Positions 19,222 to 27,329 of a DNA stretch of 64,000 nt are shown here, in pieces. The DNA comes from Nitrospiraceae bacterium UBA2600 (GTDB taxonomy: Bacteria > Nitrospirota > Thermodesulfovibrionia > Thermodesulfovibrionales > Thermodesulfovibrionaceae). The notes under the pieces were generated by a model. That model saw only the letters and a list, made by a program, of their open reading frames with translations. It did no database searches and had not been told where the DNA came from. The DNA lies in assembly GCA_002339325.1 (NCBI GenBank), contig DDKK01000040.1, positions 1 through 64,000 of the forward strand, read 5' to 3'. The position numbers and the translations under genes are program-made. Position 1 is the first letter of the stretch; the number at the start of each line of letters is the position of its first letter.

Positions 19222-20765
19222 TTAAGAGGGCTTTAATTAGTGTGTCTGACAAAAGGGGCGTAGTTGAGTTTGCAAGCGAATTAAGCAGATTAGGCGCAGA
19301 GATACTTTCAACAGGAGGAACAGCTAAGCTTTTAAGAGAGTCTGGAATTAGAGTAATAGACGTCTCTCAGCACACAGGCTTTCCAGAGATAATGGACGGA
19401 AGAGTGAAAACTCTCCATCCACTAATTCACGGAGGCATTCTGGCAAGAAGGGATAACAAAGATGATATAGAAGCTATGGACAGGCTTGGTATTAAGCCAA
19501 TTGACATGGTTGTGGTTAATTTATATCCGTTTGAAGAGACAATAAGCAAGGAAGGAATAACACTCGAAGAGGCCATTGAAAACATTGACATCGGTGGTCC
19601 TACAATGCTTAGGGCTGCAGCAAAAAACTACAGAGATGTAGTAGTTGTTGTTGACCCCGATGACTATCCTTCAGTAATTGAGGATTTAAAAAAAGAAGGA
19701 CTATCCCTTGAAAGAAGATTTGAAATGGCAAAGAAAGTTTTTGCTCATACGGCAAGATATGACGCTATAATAGCTGATTACTTTGAAAAAACAGTCTCTC
19801 CAATGGCAGACTCATTAGCCTACAGAGATGAATGGACAGTTCCGCTAAAAATGGTAAGAACTTTGAGATACGGAGAGAATCCCCATCAGAGCGCAGCTCT
19901 ATATGCTCTAAGGGAAAAGCCTTCTTTGATAGATGCGGAAATCCTTCAGGGAAAAGAGATGTCTTTCAATAACTATCTTGACACCCATTCGGCTGTTCTT
20001 CTCGCTGCCGAGTTTGATGAACCCGTATGCGTAATAGTAAAGCATAACAATCCCTGCGGAGTTGCAATAGGAGAAAACCTGTATGAAGCTTATAAGAAAG
20101 CTTTCGAATGTGACCCTGTAAGCGCCTTTGGTGGAATAATTGCCTTTAACAGGACAGTTGACAAAAAGACAGCTGAAGAGGTTGTTCTTACTTTCTACGA
20201 GGTGGTTGTAGCGCCAGATTTTAAGAGAGAAGCCGTTGAAGTTTTTGGAACAAAGAAAAACCTGAGAATTCTTAAATTTCCTGCTTTGAACGGAAAAATT
20301 GTTCCTTCTGGTTTTGACCTGAAACGCATACTGGGTGGCTTCATTGTTCAACAGTGGGATGCGCATACTGATGAGCTGTCACAGCCTAAAGTGGTTACCA
20401 AAAGGCAACCAACAGAAGATGAGTGGAAGGCTCTTAAGTTTGCCTGGAAAGTATGTAAGCACGTAAAATCCAATGCCATTGTCTATGCCAGAGAGGACAG
20501 GACAGTAGGTCTTGGAATTGGTCAGACAAGTAGGGTGTTTTCGGTTAAAATCGGAGCAATGCACGCTTTGAGTCCCCTGAAAGGGACAGTAGTAGCCTCT
20601 GACGGATTTTTCCCTTTCAGAGACAACATTGACGTCCTTGCACAAAATGGCGTAACTGCAATAATTCAGCCTGGTGGTTCTGTAAGAGACCAGGAAGTCA
20701 TTGATGCAGCAAATCAATACGGTATGGCAATGATATTCACTGGAATTAGACATTTCAGGCACTAA
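19218..20765 (+). CDS. purH: Bifunctional AICAR transformylase / IMP cyclohydrolase
   Basis: Catalyses the last two steps to IMP. The N-terminal MGS-fold cyclohydrolase ([39 protein letters not shown]) is followed by the AICAR transformylase with [11 protein letters not shown] (Lys-His about residues 275-276) and [12 protein letters not shown] near the C-terminus. Length is 515 residues. It starts with GTG in a 4-bp overlap with carB, so purine and pyrimidine genes share one operon here. Confidence 0.97.
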   Translation: MIKRALISVSDKRGVVEFASELSRLGAEILSTGGTAKLLRESGIRVIDVSQHTGFPEIMDGRVKTLHPLIHGGILARRDNKDDIEAMDRLGIKPIDMVVVNLYPFEETISKEGITLEEAIENIDIGGPTMLRAAAKNYRDVVVVVDPDDYPSVIEDLKKEGLSLERRFEMAKKVFAHTARYDAIIADYFEKTVSPMADSLAYRDEWTVPLKMVRTLRYGENPHQSAALYALREKPSLIDAEILQGKEMSFNNYLDTHSAVLLAAEFDEPVCVIVKHNNPCGVAIGENLYEAYKKAFECDPVSAFGGIIAFNRTVDKKTAEEVVLTFYEVVVAPDFKREAVEVFGTKKNLRILKFPALNGKIVPSGFDLKRILGGFIVQQWDAHTDELSQPKVVTKRQPTEDEWKALKFAWKVCKHVKSNAIVYAREDRTVGLGIGQTSRVFSVKIGAMHALSPLKGTVVASDGFFPFRDNIDVLAQNGVTAIIQPGGSVRDQEVIDAANQYGMAMIFTGIRHFRH

Positions 20766-20766
20766 G

Positions 20767-21663
20767 ATGAGACCGTTTAAAGAGATTAAGGCAAACTATT
20801 ATTTTACAAGAGACGATGAAAGAAGGCTTGTTGAACTTAAGCCTTTGATGGAGAAAAGAGTTGATAAGGCCGTAGAAGCTCTTTATCAGTGGATAAACAC
20901 TACCGAGTCAGCAAAGAGAGTTTTTAAAAATGAGTCTCTCCTAAGGCATGTAATGAAGCTTATTCGTGTGTGGTTTATTAATCTTTTCTCTGGAAAATAC
21001 GACAACTACTACTACGATAACCTAATCCGAATAGGGCAAAGACATGAAAAAGTAGGCGTAGAACCCCATTTCATGATAAGAGCTATCAACATAATCAGAA
21101 ATGCCTGTGCCGATATAGTATGCGAAGAAGTTGACCTAATAGAAGACAGAGATAAATATCTGATAACAATCAATAAAATTCTTGACATAAACCTGGATGT
21201 AATAACCTCGGCATATCTTGAAGAAGAAGTAAAGGGATATTCAGCAGCATACAGGGTTAGGGGAAGAATTGTAAGATTCGGCGAGATGTTTGCTCAACTG
21301 ACAAGTGTAGCGTTAATCTTAGGGTTAATTTTTCTTACAGGAGCTGTAATGTATCTCTGTGCGAGGGATATATACGAAATATTTACAGGAAAGCTTGAAC
21401 AAACAATAGTCACAGCCCTCGGCTCTGTTTTAATCCTCTGGGTCATGCTTGAGTTAATAAACACAGAGATAGCCCATTTACGAGGCGGAAAATTTAAGAT
21501 AAGCGTATTTGTTGGTGTTGCCCTTGTTACAACAATAAGAGAGGTTATGATTGCCACTTTGAAACACGAAAGCATCGAATTCATAGCTGCCCTTGTGGCA
21601 TCGGTTCTTGTCATAGGTGTCATATTCTGGTTAGTCAAAAAGACAGAGGAGGATAGAAGATGA
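20767..21663 (+). CDS. Protoglobin-like domain fused to a PsiE-like membrane domain
   Basis: 298 residues in two parts. Residues 1 to about 150 look like a protoglobin/globin-coupled-sensor domain: NLIRIGQRHEKVGVEPHFMI (about 85-104) matches the proximal-histidine helix, with His93 as presumed haem ligand. Residues about 175-290 contain four hydrophobic helices (about 177-198, 213-231, 246-265, 271-290) with ILWVMLELINTEIAHLRGGK and VTTIREVMI, which resemble the phosphate-starvation-inducible PsiE family. It would be a membrane-tethered haem sensor for O2, CO or NO. It starts 1 bp after purH and overlaps purD by 4 bp. Function is inferred. Confidence 0.75.
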   Translation: MRPFKEIKANYYFTRDDERRLVELKPLMEKRVDKAVEALYQWINTTESAKRVFKNESLLRHVMKLIRVWFINLFSGKYDNYYYDNLIRIGQRHEKVGVEPHFMIRAINIIRNACADIVCEEVDLIEDRDKYLITINKILDINLDVITSAYLEEEVKGYSAAYRVRGRIVRFGEMFAQLTSVALILGLIFLTGAVMYLCARDIYEIFTGKLEQTIVTALGSVLILWVMLELINTEIAHLRGGKFKISVFVGVALVTTIREVMIATLKHESIEFIAALVASVLVIGVIFWLVKKTEEDRR

Positions 21664-22925
21664 AAGTTTTAGTTATAGGCTCGGGAGGAAGAGAACACGC
21701 AATAGCGTGGAAACTTTCTCAATCGAGAGTTGTCGATAAAATATACTGCGCTCCTGGCAACGCAGGAATTGCCGAGATTGCCGAGTGTGTAGAGGTAGAG
21801 AGCAAAGACTTATCATCTCTGCTTGATTTCGTTAAATACGAATGGATTGACTTAACTGTTGTTGGTCCTGAAGAGCCTCTTGCTAAGGGTATAGTTGATA
21901 TTTTTCAGAAAGAAGGACGAAAAATAATCGGGCCTACCAAGGCAGGCGCTCAGCTTGAAAGCAGTAAAGTCTTTGCAAAGGAGTTTATGAAAAGGCACAA
22001 AATTCCAACGGCCGAATACAAAGTCTTTACCTCTTATACGCATGCAGAAGAATACATCAGGCTTAAAGGAACGCCGATAGTAATAAAGGCTGATGGACTT
22101 GCTGCCGGTAAAGGTGTTTTTGTCTGTGAGAAATACGAAGAAGCCACAGAGGCTTTAAGATTAATAATGAAAGAAAAAATTTTTGGCGCTGCTGGTGAGA
22201 GAGTTGTAATAGAGGAATGTTTAAAGGGAAAAGAAGTGTCTTATCTTGTATTTACAGATGGTAAAAACATCCTGCCCATGGTAACTTCGAAAGACCATAA
22301 AAGACTTCTTGACGGCGACGAAGGCCCGAACACTGGAGGAATGGGAACATTAAGTCCAAATCCCATAATCACAGCTGAACTCGAAAAGGAAATCTTAAAT
22401 ACTGTAATAAAGCCAACTATAAAGGGATTGAGAGAAGAAGGAATAATTTACAGAGGAATTCTTTATGCGGGACTCATGATTGTTGAAAACAAGCCATATG
22501 TTCTTGAATTCAACTGTAGATTTGGAGACCCTGAAACACAGGTAATACTTCCTCGTCTCGAGACAGACTTACTTGATATTTTCATGGCCGTATGGGAGGG
22601 CAAACTGAATAAAATAGATGTGAAATGGAAACATGATGCCTCCGTATGTGTTATACTCGCCTCTGAGGGATATCCGGGTAAGTATAAAAAGGGCTCTCCT
22701 ATAAAAGGTCTTGAAATGATAAAGGGCATTAAGGACATTGTTGTTTTTCATGCTGGAACGAAGTTTAATGAAAAAGGTGAAATTGTGACAAACGGAGGAA
22801 GAGTGCTTGGAGTTACAGCAATAGGGAAGGACATAGCTGAAGCAAGGCAGAAAGCATACGGAGCTATTGAATTAATAAAATTTGAAGGTATGCAATACAG
22901 AAAAGACATCGGATTGAACATTTAA
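21660..22925 (+). CDS. purD: Phosphoribosylamine-glycine ligase (GAR synthetase)
   Basis: ATP-grasp ligase for the second step of purine synthesis. It opens VLVIGSGGREHAIAWKL (about residues 3-19), with VVGPEEPLAKGI, the ATP-grasp KADGLAAGKGVFV and the family signature RFGDPETQ (about 279-286). Length is 421 residues. It is the last gene of the nucleotide operon; the following 46 bp contain the promoter of the polysaccharide regulator and no obvious terminator. Confidence 0.96.
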   Translation: MKVLVIGSGGREHAIAWKLSQSRVVDKIYCAPGNAGIAEIAECVEVESKDLSSLLDFVKYEWIDLTVVGPEEPLAKGIVDIFQKEGRKIIGPTKAGAQLESSKVFAKEFMKRHKIPTAEYKVFTSYTHAEEYIRLKGTPIVIKADGLAAGKGVFVCEKYEEATEALRLIMKEKIFGAAGERVVIEECLKGKEVSYLVFTDGKNILPMVTSKDHKRLLDGDEGPNTGGMGTLSPNPIITAELEKEILNTVIKPTIKGLREEGIIYRGILYAGLMIVENKPYVLEFNCRFGDPETQVILPRLETDLLDIFMAVWEGKLNKIDVKWKHDASVCVILASEGYPGKYKKGSPIKGLEMIKGIKDIVVFHAGTKFNEKGEIVTNGGRVLGVTAIGKDIAEARQKAYGAIELIKFEGMQYRKDIGLNI

Positions 22926-22934
22926 GTTTATTTC

Positions 22935-22962
22935 TTGACACAAATATCGGCAATCTGTTAAT
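22935..22962 (+). promoter_or_regulatory. Promoter of the polysaccharide-island regulator
   Basis: Consensus TTGACA (22935-22940), 16-bp spacer, then GTTAAT (22957-22962). The predicted start, about 22969, lies only 2-3 nt before the ATG at 22972, so the transcript would be leaderless; no Shine-Dalgarno sequence is present. Confidence 0.6.
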
Positions 22963-22978
22963 GTTCATAGTATGAACA
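22962..22978. promoter_or_regulatory. Perfect palindromic operator over the regulator start codon
   Basis: TGTTCATA-G-TATGAACA: a perfect 8+1+8 inverted repeat touching the end of the -10 box, covering the predicted transcription start and the ATG (22972-22974). Placement fits autorepression by the winged-helix protein encoded immediately downstream. Confidence 0.65.
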
Positions 22979-23550
22979 ATGATAATTACAGCGACGAAAT
23001 CTCTCTGCGGATTCTTGAGCAAATACAGAGTGACCCTGCAATCACACAAAGAGACTTGTCTTCAAAGCTTGGAATAGCACTCGGCCTTACAAATGCTTAC
23101 ATAAAAAGACTTGTAAAGAAAGGCTACATAAAGATAAGAAATCTCAACGGTAGAAGAATCATGTATATCCTCACACCTAAAGGAATAGTTGAAAAAACAA
23201 AGCTTACCTGTAATTACATGGCAAGGTCTTTTAACTATTTCAAGGAAATTAAGCATAAAATAGACAAGACATATGCACAGGCTCTTGAGGCTGGTGATAA
23301 AAGAATTATTCTTTGGGGAAGTGATGAGCTTGCAGAGCTTTGCTATATTGCATCCAAAGGTTTACCTGTAGGTATTGTTGGAGTTGTAAGCCTAAATGGA
23401 AGAGAGAGGTTTTATGACTGTGAGGTTTACGGAAAGGATATGATAAATAATATTGATTTTGACGCAATCTTAGCGGCAACTTTTGAGCCAAAAGAGCTTG
23501 CGGAGCTTGAAAATATAAAAGCAAAGGTGTACTACCTGTGGCAGAATTAG
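22972..23550 (+). CDS. Winged-helix (MarR-like, EPS-associated) regulator with C-terminal Rossmann-like domain
   Basis: 192 residues. The N-terminal winged helix (about 8-75: SLRILEQIQSDPAITQRDLSSKLG... YIKRLVKKGYI... GRRIMYILTPKG) matches the EPS-associated MarR-type regulators that sit at the head of exopolysaccharide clusters. Residues about 105-192 (KRIILWGSDELAELCYIASKG... GVVSLNG) look like a small alpha/beta nucleotide-binding domain similar to the PglD N-terminal part, perhaps an effector sensor. A palindrome covers its start codon. It probably controls itself and the island. Confidence 0.75.
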   Translation: MNNDNYSDEISLRILEQIQSDPAITQRDLSSKLGIALGLTNAYIKRLVKKGYIKIRNLNGRRIMYILTPKGIVEKTKLTCNYMARSFNYFKEIKHKIDKTYAQALEAGDKRIILWGSDELAELCYIASKGLPVGIVGVVSLNGRERFYDCEVYGKDMINNIDFDAILAATFEPKELAELENIKAKVYYLWQN

Positions 23551-24047
23551 GAGCAAACTGGTATTGTATATACGTCAAATCAAGGCATGAGTTTAAGGTT
23601 TTTGACAGACTAACAAAAGCTGGAATAGAGACATTTCTTCCTGCTGTCGAAAGGCTTAGAAGATGGAAGGACAGGAAAAAGCTTATTAAGTTTCCTCTTT
23701 TCCCGGGCTATGTTTTTGTATGTTTAGAGAAAAGCTATGAATTGATACTTAGAGTGCTTAAAACGCCAGGTGTAGTCTGTTTCATAAAAAACCCTTGCGG
23801 TGAACCAGAGCCTGTGCCAGAGGAGGAAATAGTTCCACTTAGAAAGGCAATAGAAAACGGAAGAGAAATAGACCCGTATCCCTATATTAAAGAGGGACAG
23901 ACAGTAAGAATAAAAAGCGGTCCTCTTGCAGGAGCAACGGGAATACTCAAGAAAAAAGAGAAGCAACATTATTTTATTCTCTCGATACATATGCTTCAGA
24001 GGTCTGTAAGTGTTAAAATAGATGCCTCTGAAGTAGAACTGGCTTAA
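23538..24047 (+). CDS. NusG-like specialised transcription antiterminator (RfaH/UpxY/LoaP type)
   Basis: 169-residue NusG paralogue. The NGN domain runs from WYCIYVKSRHEFKVFDRL through KFPLFPGYVFV (about residues 8-57), and a KOW domain lies at about 115-165 (IKEGQTVRIKSGPLAGATGILKKK). Such paralogues load on RNA polymerase at long polysaccharide operons and suppress termination. It starts with GTG 13 bp inside the end of the regulator gene, with AAGGTG upstream. It lies next to a long leader hairpin and a 27-kb polysaccharide island, its presumed target. Confidence 0.88.
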   Translation: MAELGANWYCIYVKSRHEFKVFDRLTKAGIETFLPAVERLRRWKDRKKLIKFPLFPGYVFVCLEKSYELILRVLKTPGVVCFIKNPCGEPEPVPEEEIVPLRKAIENGREIDPYPYIKEGQTVRIKSGPLAGATGILKKKEKQHYFILSIHMLQRSVSVKIDASEVELA

Positions 24048-24057
24048 TACGTTTTTA

Positions 24058-24108
24058 GCCTGCTCGGTTACTACGGCTTTATCTTAATGCCCATGTAACT
24101 GAGGAGGC
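24058..24108 (+). promoter_or_regulatory. Long leader hairpin upstream of the polysaccharide genes
   Basis: Arms GCCTGCTCGGTTAC (24058-24071) and GTAACTGAGGAGGC (24095-24108) pair over 14 bp with one G-G mismatch and one G-U; a 23-nt loop holds a 3-bp inner stem (GGC/GCC). No T-run follows, so it is not a terminator. Placed between the NusG-like gene and the first sugar gene, it is a candidate RNA loading signal for the antiterminator. A sequence resembling ops (GGCGG-AG) follows at 24107-24113, but it is weak. Confidence 0.55.
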
Positions 24109-24169
24109 GGAGCATTGGGTAAAGAGAAAAGTAATAAGTAACTAAATAAGCTTTTTGGGGAGGAAAATA

Positions 24170-25489
24170 ATGGCAAGTACTCATATTGTACTCATTGATA
24201 AGATAAAATCAAGAGATGCTAAGATAGCATTAATTGGTCTCGGGTATGTAGGATTACCTCTCGTAATTGAGTTTTGTAAGGCAGGATTTAAGGTAATTGG
24301 TTTGGACATTGATGAAGAAAAGATCAAAGTACTTAAGGAAGGAAAAAGTTATATCAAACACATAAATAGTGACAAAATTAAAGAGATTCTCCCAAGATTT
24401 GAGCCTTCAACTGATTTTTCTAAATTAACTGAAGCGGATTGTATTTTAATTTGTGTTCCAACCCCCTTAAATAGGCATCGCGAACCAGATATGTCTTATG
24501 TTTTCAATACTTCAAAGACTATCGCCCAATATCTAAGAAAAGGTCAACTAATTGTTCTTGAATCAACCACATATCCGGGCACAACTGATGAGGATATGCG
24601 AGCAATACTTGAAGACACAGGACTCAAGGCAGGAGAAGACTTTTATCTTGCCTACTCCCCTGAAAGAGAAGACCCCGGCAATATAGAGTATAGTACTTCC
24701 AAAATACCTAAGGTTGTAGGAGGGTATACTTGTAAGTGTCTTGAAATTACTAAAACTCTTTATGATGCAATCGTAGTTAAGACAGTTCCGGTTTCTTCTA
24801 CAAAAGTTGCAGAGGCTGTGAAACTTCTTGAGAATATCTATAGAGCAGTAAACATAGCACTTGTTAATGAGCTTAAGATATTATTTGACAGAATGGGCAT
24901 AGATATATGGGAAGTAATTGAAGCAGCAAAGACAAAGCCGTTTGGTTTTCAAGCCTTTTATCCCGGACCTGGATTAGGTGGGCATTGTATTCCTATAGAC
25001 CCTTTTTATCTGACATGGAAAGCAAGAGAATACGATTTCCCAACCAGATTTATTGAACTTGCTGGAGAGATAAACACTCACATGCCTTACTTTGTGGTAG
25101 ATAAGACCATAGAAGCTTTAAATAAAAGAAGAGTGTGCATAAAAGATGCAAAAATTTTAATACTTGGGCTTGCATATAAAAAAGATGTGGATGACGCAAG
25201 GGAATCCCCATCTTTCAAACTCTTTGAACTGTTTGAGAAAAAGGGAGCAATAGTTGATTACAATGACCCCTATATTCCTAAAATGCCAAAAACAAGAAGA
25301 TTCAAATTCAGCAAAGTTTCAGTGGAGTTAACTCCTGAGAATCTTGCAAAATATGACTGCGTTGTTATTGCTACCAATCATAGCCAGTATGACCCTTCAT
25401 TTATAGTTGAGCATTCTAATTTTGTTGTTGATACAAGAGGGTTGATAAAGGAGATTAATAGATACCAAGGTAAGGTTATCAGAGCTTAG
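24170..25489 (+). CDS. Nucleotide-sugar 6-dehydrogenase (WbpA/WecC-like)
   Basis: UDP-N-acetylhexosamine dehydrogenase family, oxidising C6 to the uronate with two NAD+. The Rossmann motif IALIGLGYVGLPL is near residue 18; VPTPLNRHREPD and the active-site stretch PGPGLGGHCIPIDPFYL (Cys about residue 269) are intact. The start is ATG at 24170 behind GGGGAGG, giving 439 residues; a TTG at 24155 is rejected because it precedes the ribosome site. With the next genes it fits step one of the UDP-GlcNAc3NAcA route. Confidence 0.88.
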   Translation: MASTHIVLIDKIKSRDAKIALIGLGYVGLPLVIEFCKAGFKVIGLDIDEEKIKVLKEGKSYIKHINSDKIKEILPRFEPSTDFSKLTEADCILICVPTPLNRHREPDMSYVFNTSKTIAQYLRKGQLIVLESTTYPGTTDEDMRAILEDTGLKAGEDFYLAYSPEREDPGNIEYSTSKIPKVVGGYTCKCLEITKTLYDAIVVKTVPVSSTKVAEAVKLLENIYRAVNIALVNELKILFDRMGIDIWEVIEAAKTKPFGFQAFYPGPGLGGHCIPIDPFYLTWKAREYDFPTRFIELAGEINTHMPYFVVDKTIEALNKRRVCIKDAKILILGLAYKKDVDDARESPSFKLFELFEKKGAIVDYNDPYIPKMPKTRRFKFSKVSVELTPENLAKYDCVVIATNHSQYDPSFIVEHSNFVVDTRGLIKEINRYQGKVIRA

Positions 25490-25500
25490 GAGGACAAAAA

Positions 25501-27114
25501 GTGAAAGGACAAAAATTTATTGCTCAGATAGGGCTTGGATATTGGGGTAAGAACATACTTCGTAATCTCCATGAACTGCGAGTTTTACACACGGCCTGTG
25601 AAGTCAATCCATCTACACTAAAACAATTTAAGAAACAGTACCCAGAAATAAATTTTACAGATTCGTTTGAGCATATTCTCTCTAACCCCGAGATTAAGGC
25701 TGTAGTAATATCAACTCCAGCAGCCACTCATTATGAAATTGTAAAAAGAACACTGCTTTCAGATAAAGACGTTTTTGTTGAGAAGCCTCTTGCATTGAAA
25801 ACAAGTGAAGGTGAGGAACTCGTTAAACTCGCAGAAAGGAAAGGCAGAGTTTTGATGGTTGGGCATATTCTACAGTATCATCCTGCTGTAAGAAAACTTA
25901 AAGATTTGATATCTACGGGAGAACTCGGCAAGGTTCAGTATATCTATTCAAATAGGTTAAACATAGGAAAACTTCGCACAGAAGAGAATATCCTTTGGAG
26001 CTTTGCTCCTCATGATATATCTGTCATATTAATGCTTGTAGAAGAAGAGCCTGCAAAAATATACGCTACAGGAGGCGACTATATTAATAGGGGTATATAT
26101 GATACAACTATTACAAATCTTGAATTCAAGAGCGGCATAAAAGCACATATTTTTGTAAGCTGGCTTCATCCCTACAAAGAACAAAAGCTTATAGTAGTTG
26201 GCTCAAAGGCAATGGCGGTTTTTGACGATGTGAGCAAAGAAAAACTCTTCATTTATCCCCATAAAATTGAATGGAAAGAGGGTAAAATACCTGTTGCACA
26301 GAAGGCTGATTATGAGATTATTCCAGTCGAAGTTTCAGAACCTCTTAAACTTGAATTGATGCATTTTATTGAGTGTGTGCAGGAGAGGAAAAATCCTCTC
26401 ACTGATGGATATGAAGGACTTAAGGTTCTAAAGATACTCGAACTGGCTGAAAAATCTATAATTAATGGCATGCCAATAACTTATCTATCTGAAAATAAAA
26501 ATTATTTCTCTCATGAAACAGCCATCATAGATGATGGAGTAGAGATAGGTAAAGACACAAGAATATGGCATTTTAGCCACATACTTAAAGGTACGAAGAT
26601 AGGAGAAAAATGCATCATTGGACAGAATGTCGCAATTGGACCTGATGTCATTATTGGCAATCGCTGCAAAATTCAGAACAATGTATCTGTATATAAAGGT
26701 GTGACTCTTGAAGATGAAGTTTTTTGTGGACCTTCGTGTGTATTTACAAACGTATACAATCCGAGGGCTTTTATTGAGAGGAAGCATGAATTTAGGCCAA
26801 CTCTTGTAAAAAGAGGAGCTACAATAGGAGCAAATGCCACCGTGGTCTGCGGGATAACAATTGGAAAATATGCCTTTATTGGAGCAGGTGCGGTAGTAAA
26901 TAGAGATGTGGAAGACTATGCACTCGTTGCAGGTGTTCCAGCAAAAAGAATTGGGTGGGTTTGTAAATGTGGAGTAATACTGATTAATAAAGATAAAATA
27001 AATGGAAATGTTTTAGGAGAATCAGACTCAGAGAGAAAGATTATTTGTCCAAATTGTGGAAGTATTTATAGATTAAAAGATAGCATATTTAAACCTTTGG
27101 AGGAAAGAATATGA
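25501..27114 (+). CDS. Gfo/Idh/MocA oxidoreductase fused to a hexapeptide acetyltransferase (WbpB-WbpD-like)
   Basis: 537 residues, three parts. Residues 1 to about 330 are a Gfo/Idh/MocA NAD(P) dehydrogenase (QIGLGYWGKNILRNL, EKPLAL, GHILQYHPAV), like WbpB/WlbA which oxidises C3 of UDP-GlcNAcA. Residues about 338-485 are a left-handed beta-helix acetyltransferase (WHFSHI... IGQNVAIGP... GAGAVVNRDV) like WbpD/WlbB. A C-terminal CKC...CPNC pair (about 486-520) may form a zinc ribbon. The start is GTG behind AGGAGG. The aminotransferase acting between these two steps is encoded just downstream. Confidence 0.85.
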   Translation: MKGQKFIAQIGLGYWGKNILRNLHELRVLHTACEVNPSTLKQFKKQYPEINFTDSFEHILSNPEIKAVVISTPAATHYEIVKRTLLSDKDVFVEKPLALKTSEGEELVKLAERKGRVLMVGHILQYHPAVRKLKDLISTGELGKVQYIYSNRLNIGKLRTEENILWSFAPHDISVILMLVEEEPAKIYATGGDYINRGIYDTTITNLEFKSGIKAHIFVSWLHPYKEQKLIVVGSKAMAVFDDVSKEKLFIYPHKIEWKEGKIPVAQKADYEIIPVEVSEPLKLELMHFIECVQERKNPLTDGYEGLKVLKILELAEKSIINGMPITYLSENKNYFSHETAIIDDGVEIGKDTRIWHFSHILKGTKIGEKCIIGQNVAIGPDVIIGNRCKIQNNVSVYKGVTLEDEVFCGPSCVFTNVYNPRAFIERKHEFRPTLVKRGATIGANATVVCGITIGKYAFIGAGAVVNRDVEDYALVAGVPAKRIGWVCKCGVILINKDKINGNVLGESDSERKIICPNCGSIYRLKDSIFKPLEERI

Positions 27115-27329
27115 GATTAAAAGCAAAGAGAGTAAAAGGAGGATTTATGATACCCATGATTAAAGGTTTTGAAAATAAAGAAGAAATAGAGGTAGAGATT
27201 AGAAATGAATTGGGAATAGAAAAAACCTTTACTGAAAAATTATGGGAAACAGTGGGAGAATTTCCTCAGAAAAAAATTAATTGGAAAAAGAGATGGAATA
27301 AGCATTTAGAGGATAAATATGGATACTAA
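27111..27329 (+). CDS. Small antitoxin-like protein
   Basis: 72 residues, MRLKAKRVKGGFMIPMIKGF at the N-terminus, an acidic middle, and a basic tail (KKINWKKRWNKHLEDKYGY). The start KxKxVxGGFxIP resembles small VapB-type antitoxins or their relatives; this is a resemblance only. It overlaps the upstream fusion gene by 4 bp and the following PIN-aminotransferase gene by 11 bp, the spacing expected for an antitoxin before a PIN toxin. Confidence 0.55.
   Translation: MRLKAKRVKGGFMIPMIKGFENKEEIEVEIRNELGIEKTFTEKLWETVGEFPQKKINWKKRWNKHLEDKYGY

Noticed and set aside
24103..24116. RfaH-type ops / JUMPstart element
   Set aside because: Only GGCGG-AG is shared; the full GGCGGTAGCGT consensus is absent.
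24155..24169. TTG start for the nucleotide-sugar dehydrogenase
   Set aside because: It precedes the GGGGAGG ribosome site that serves ATG 24170.
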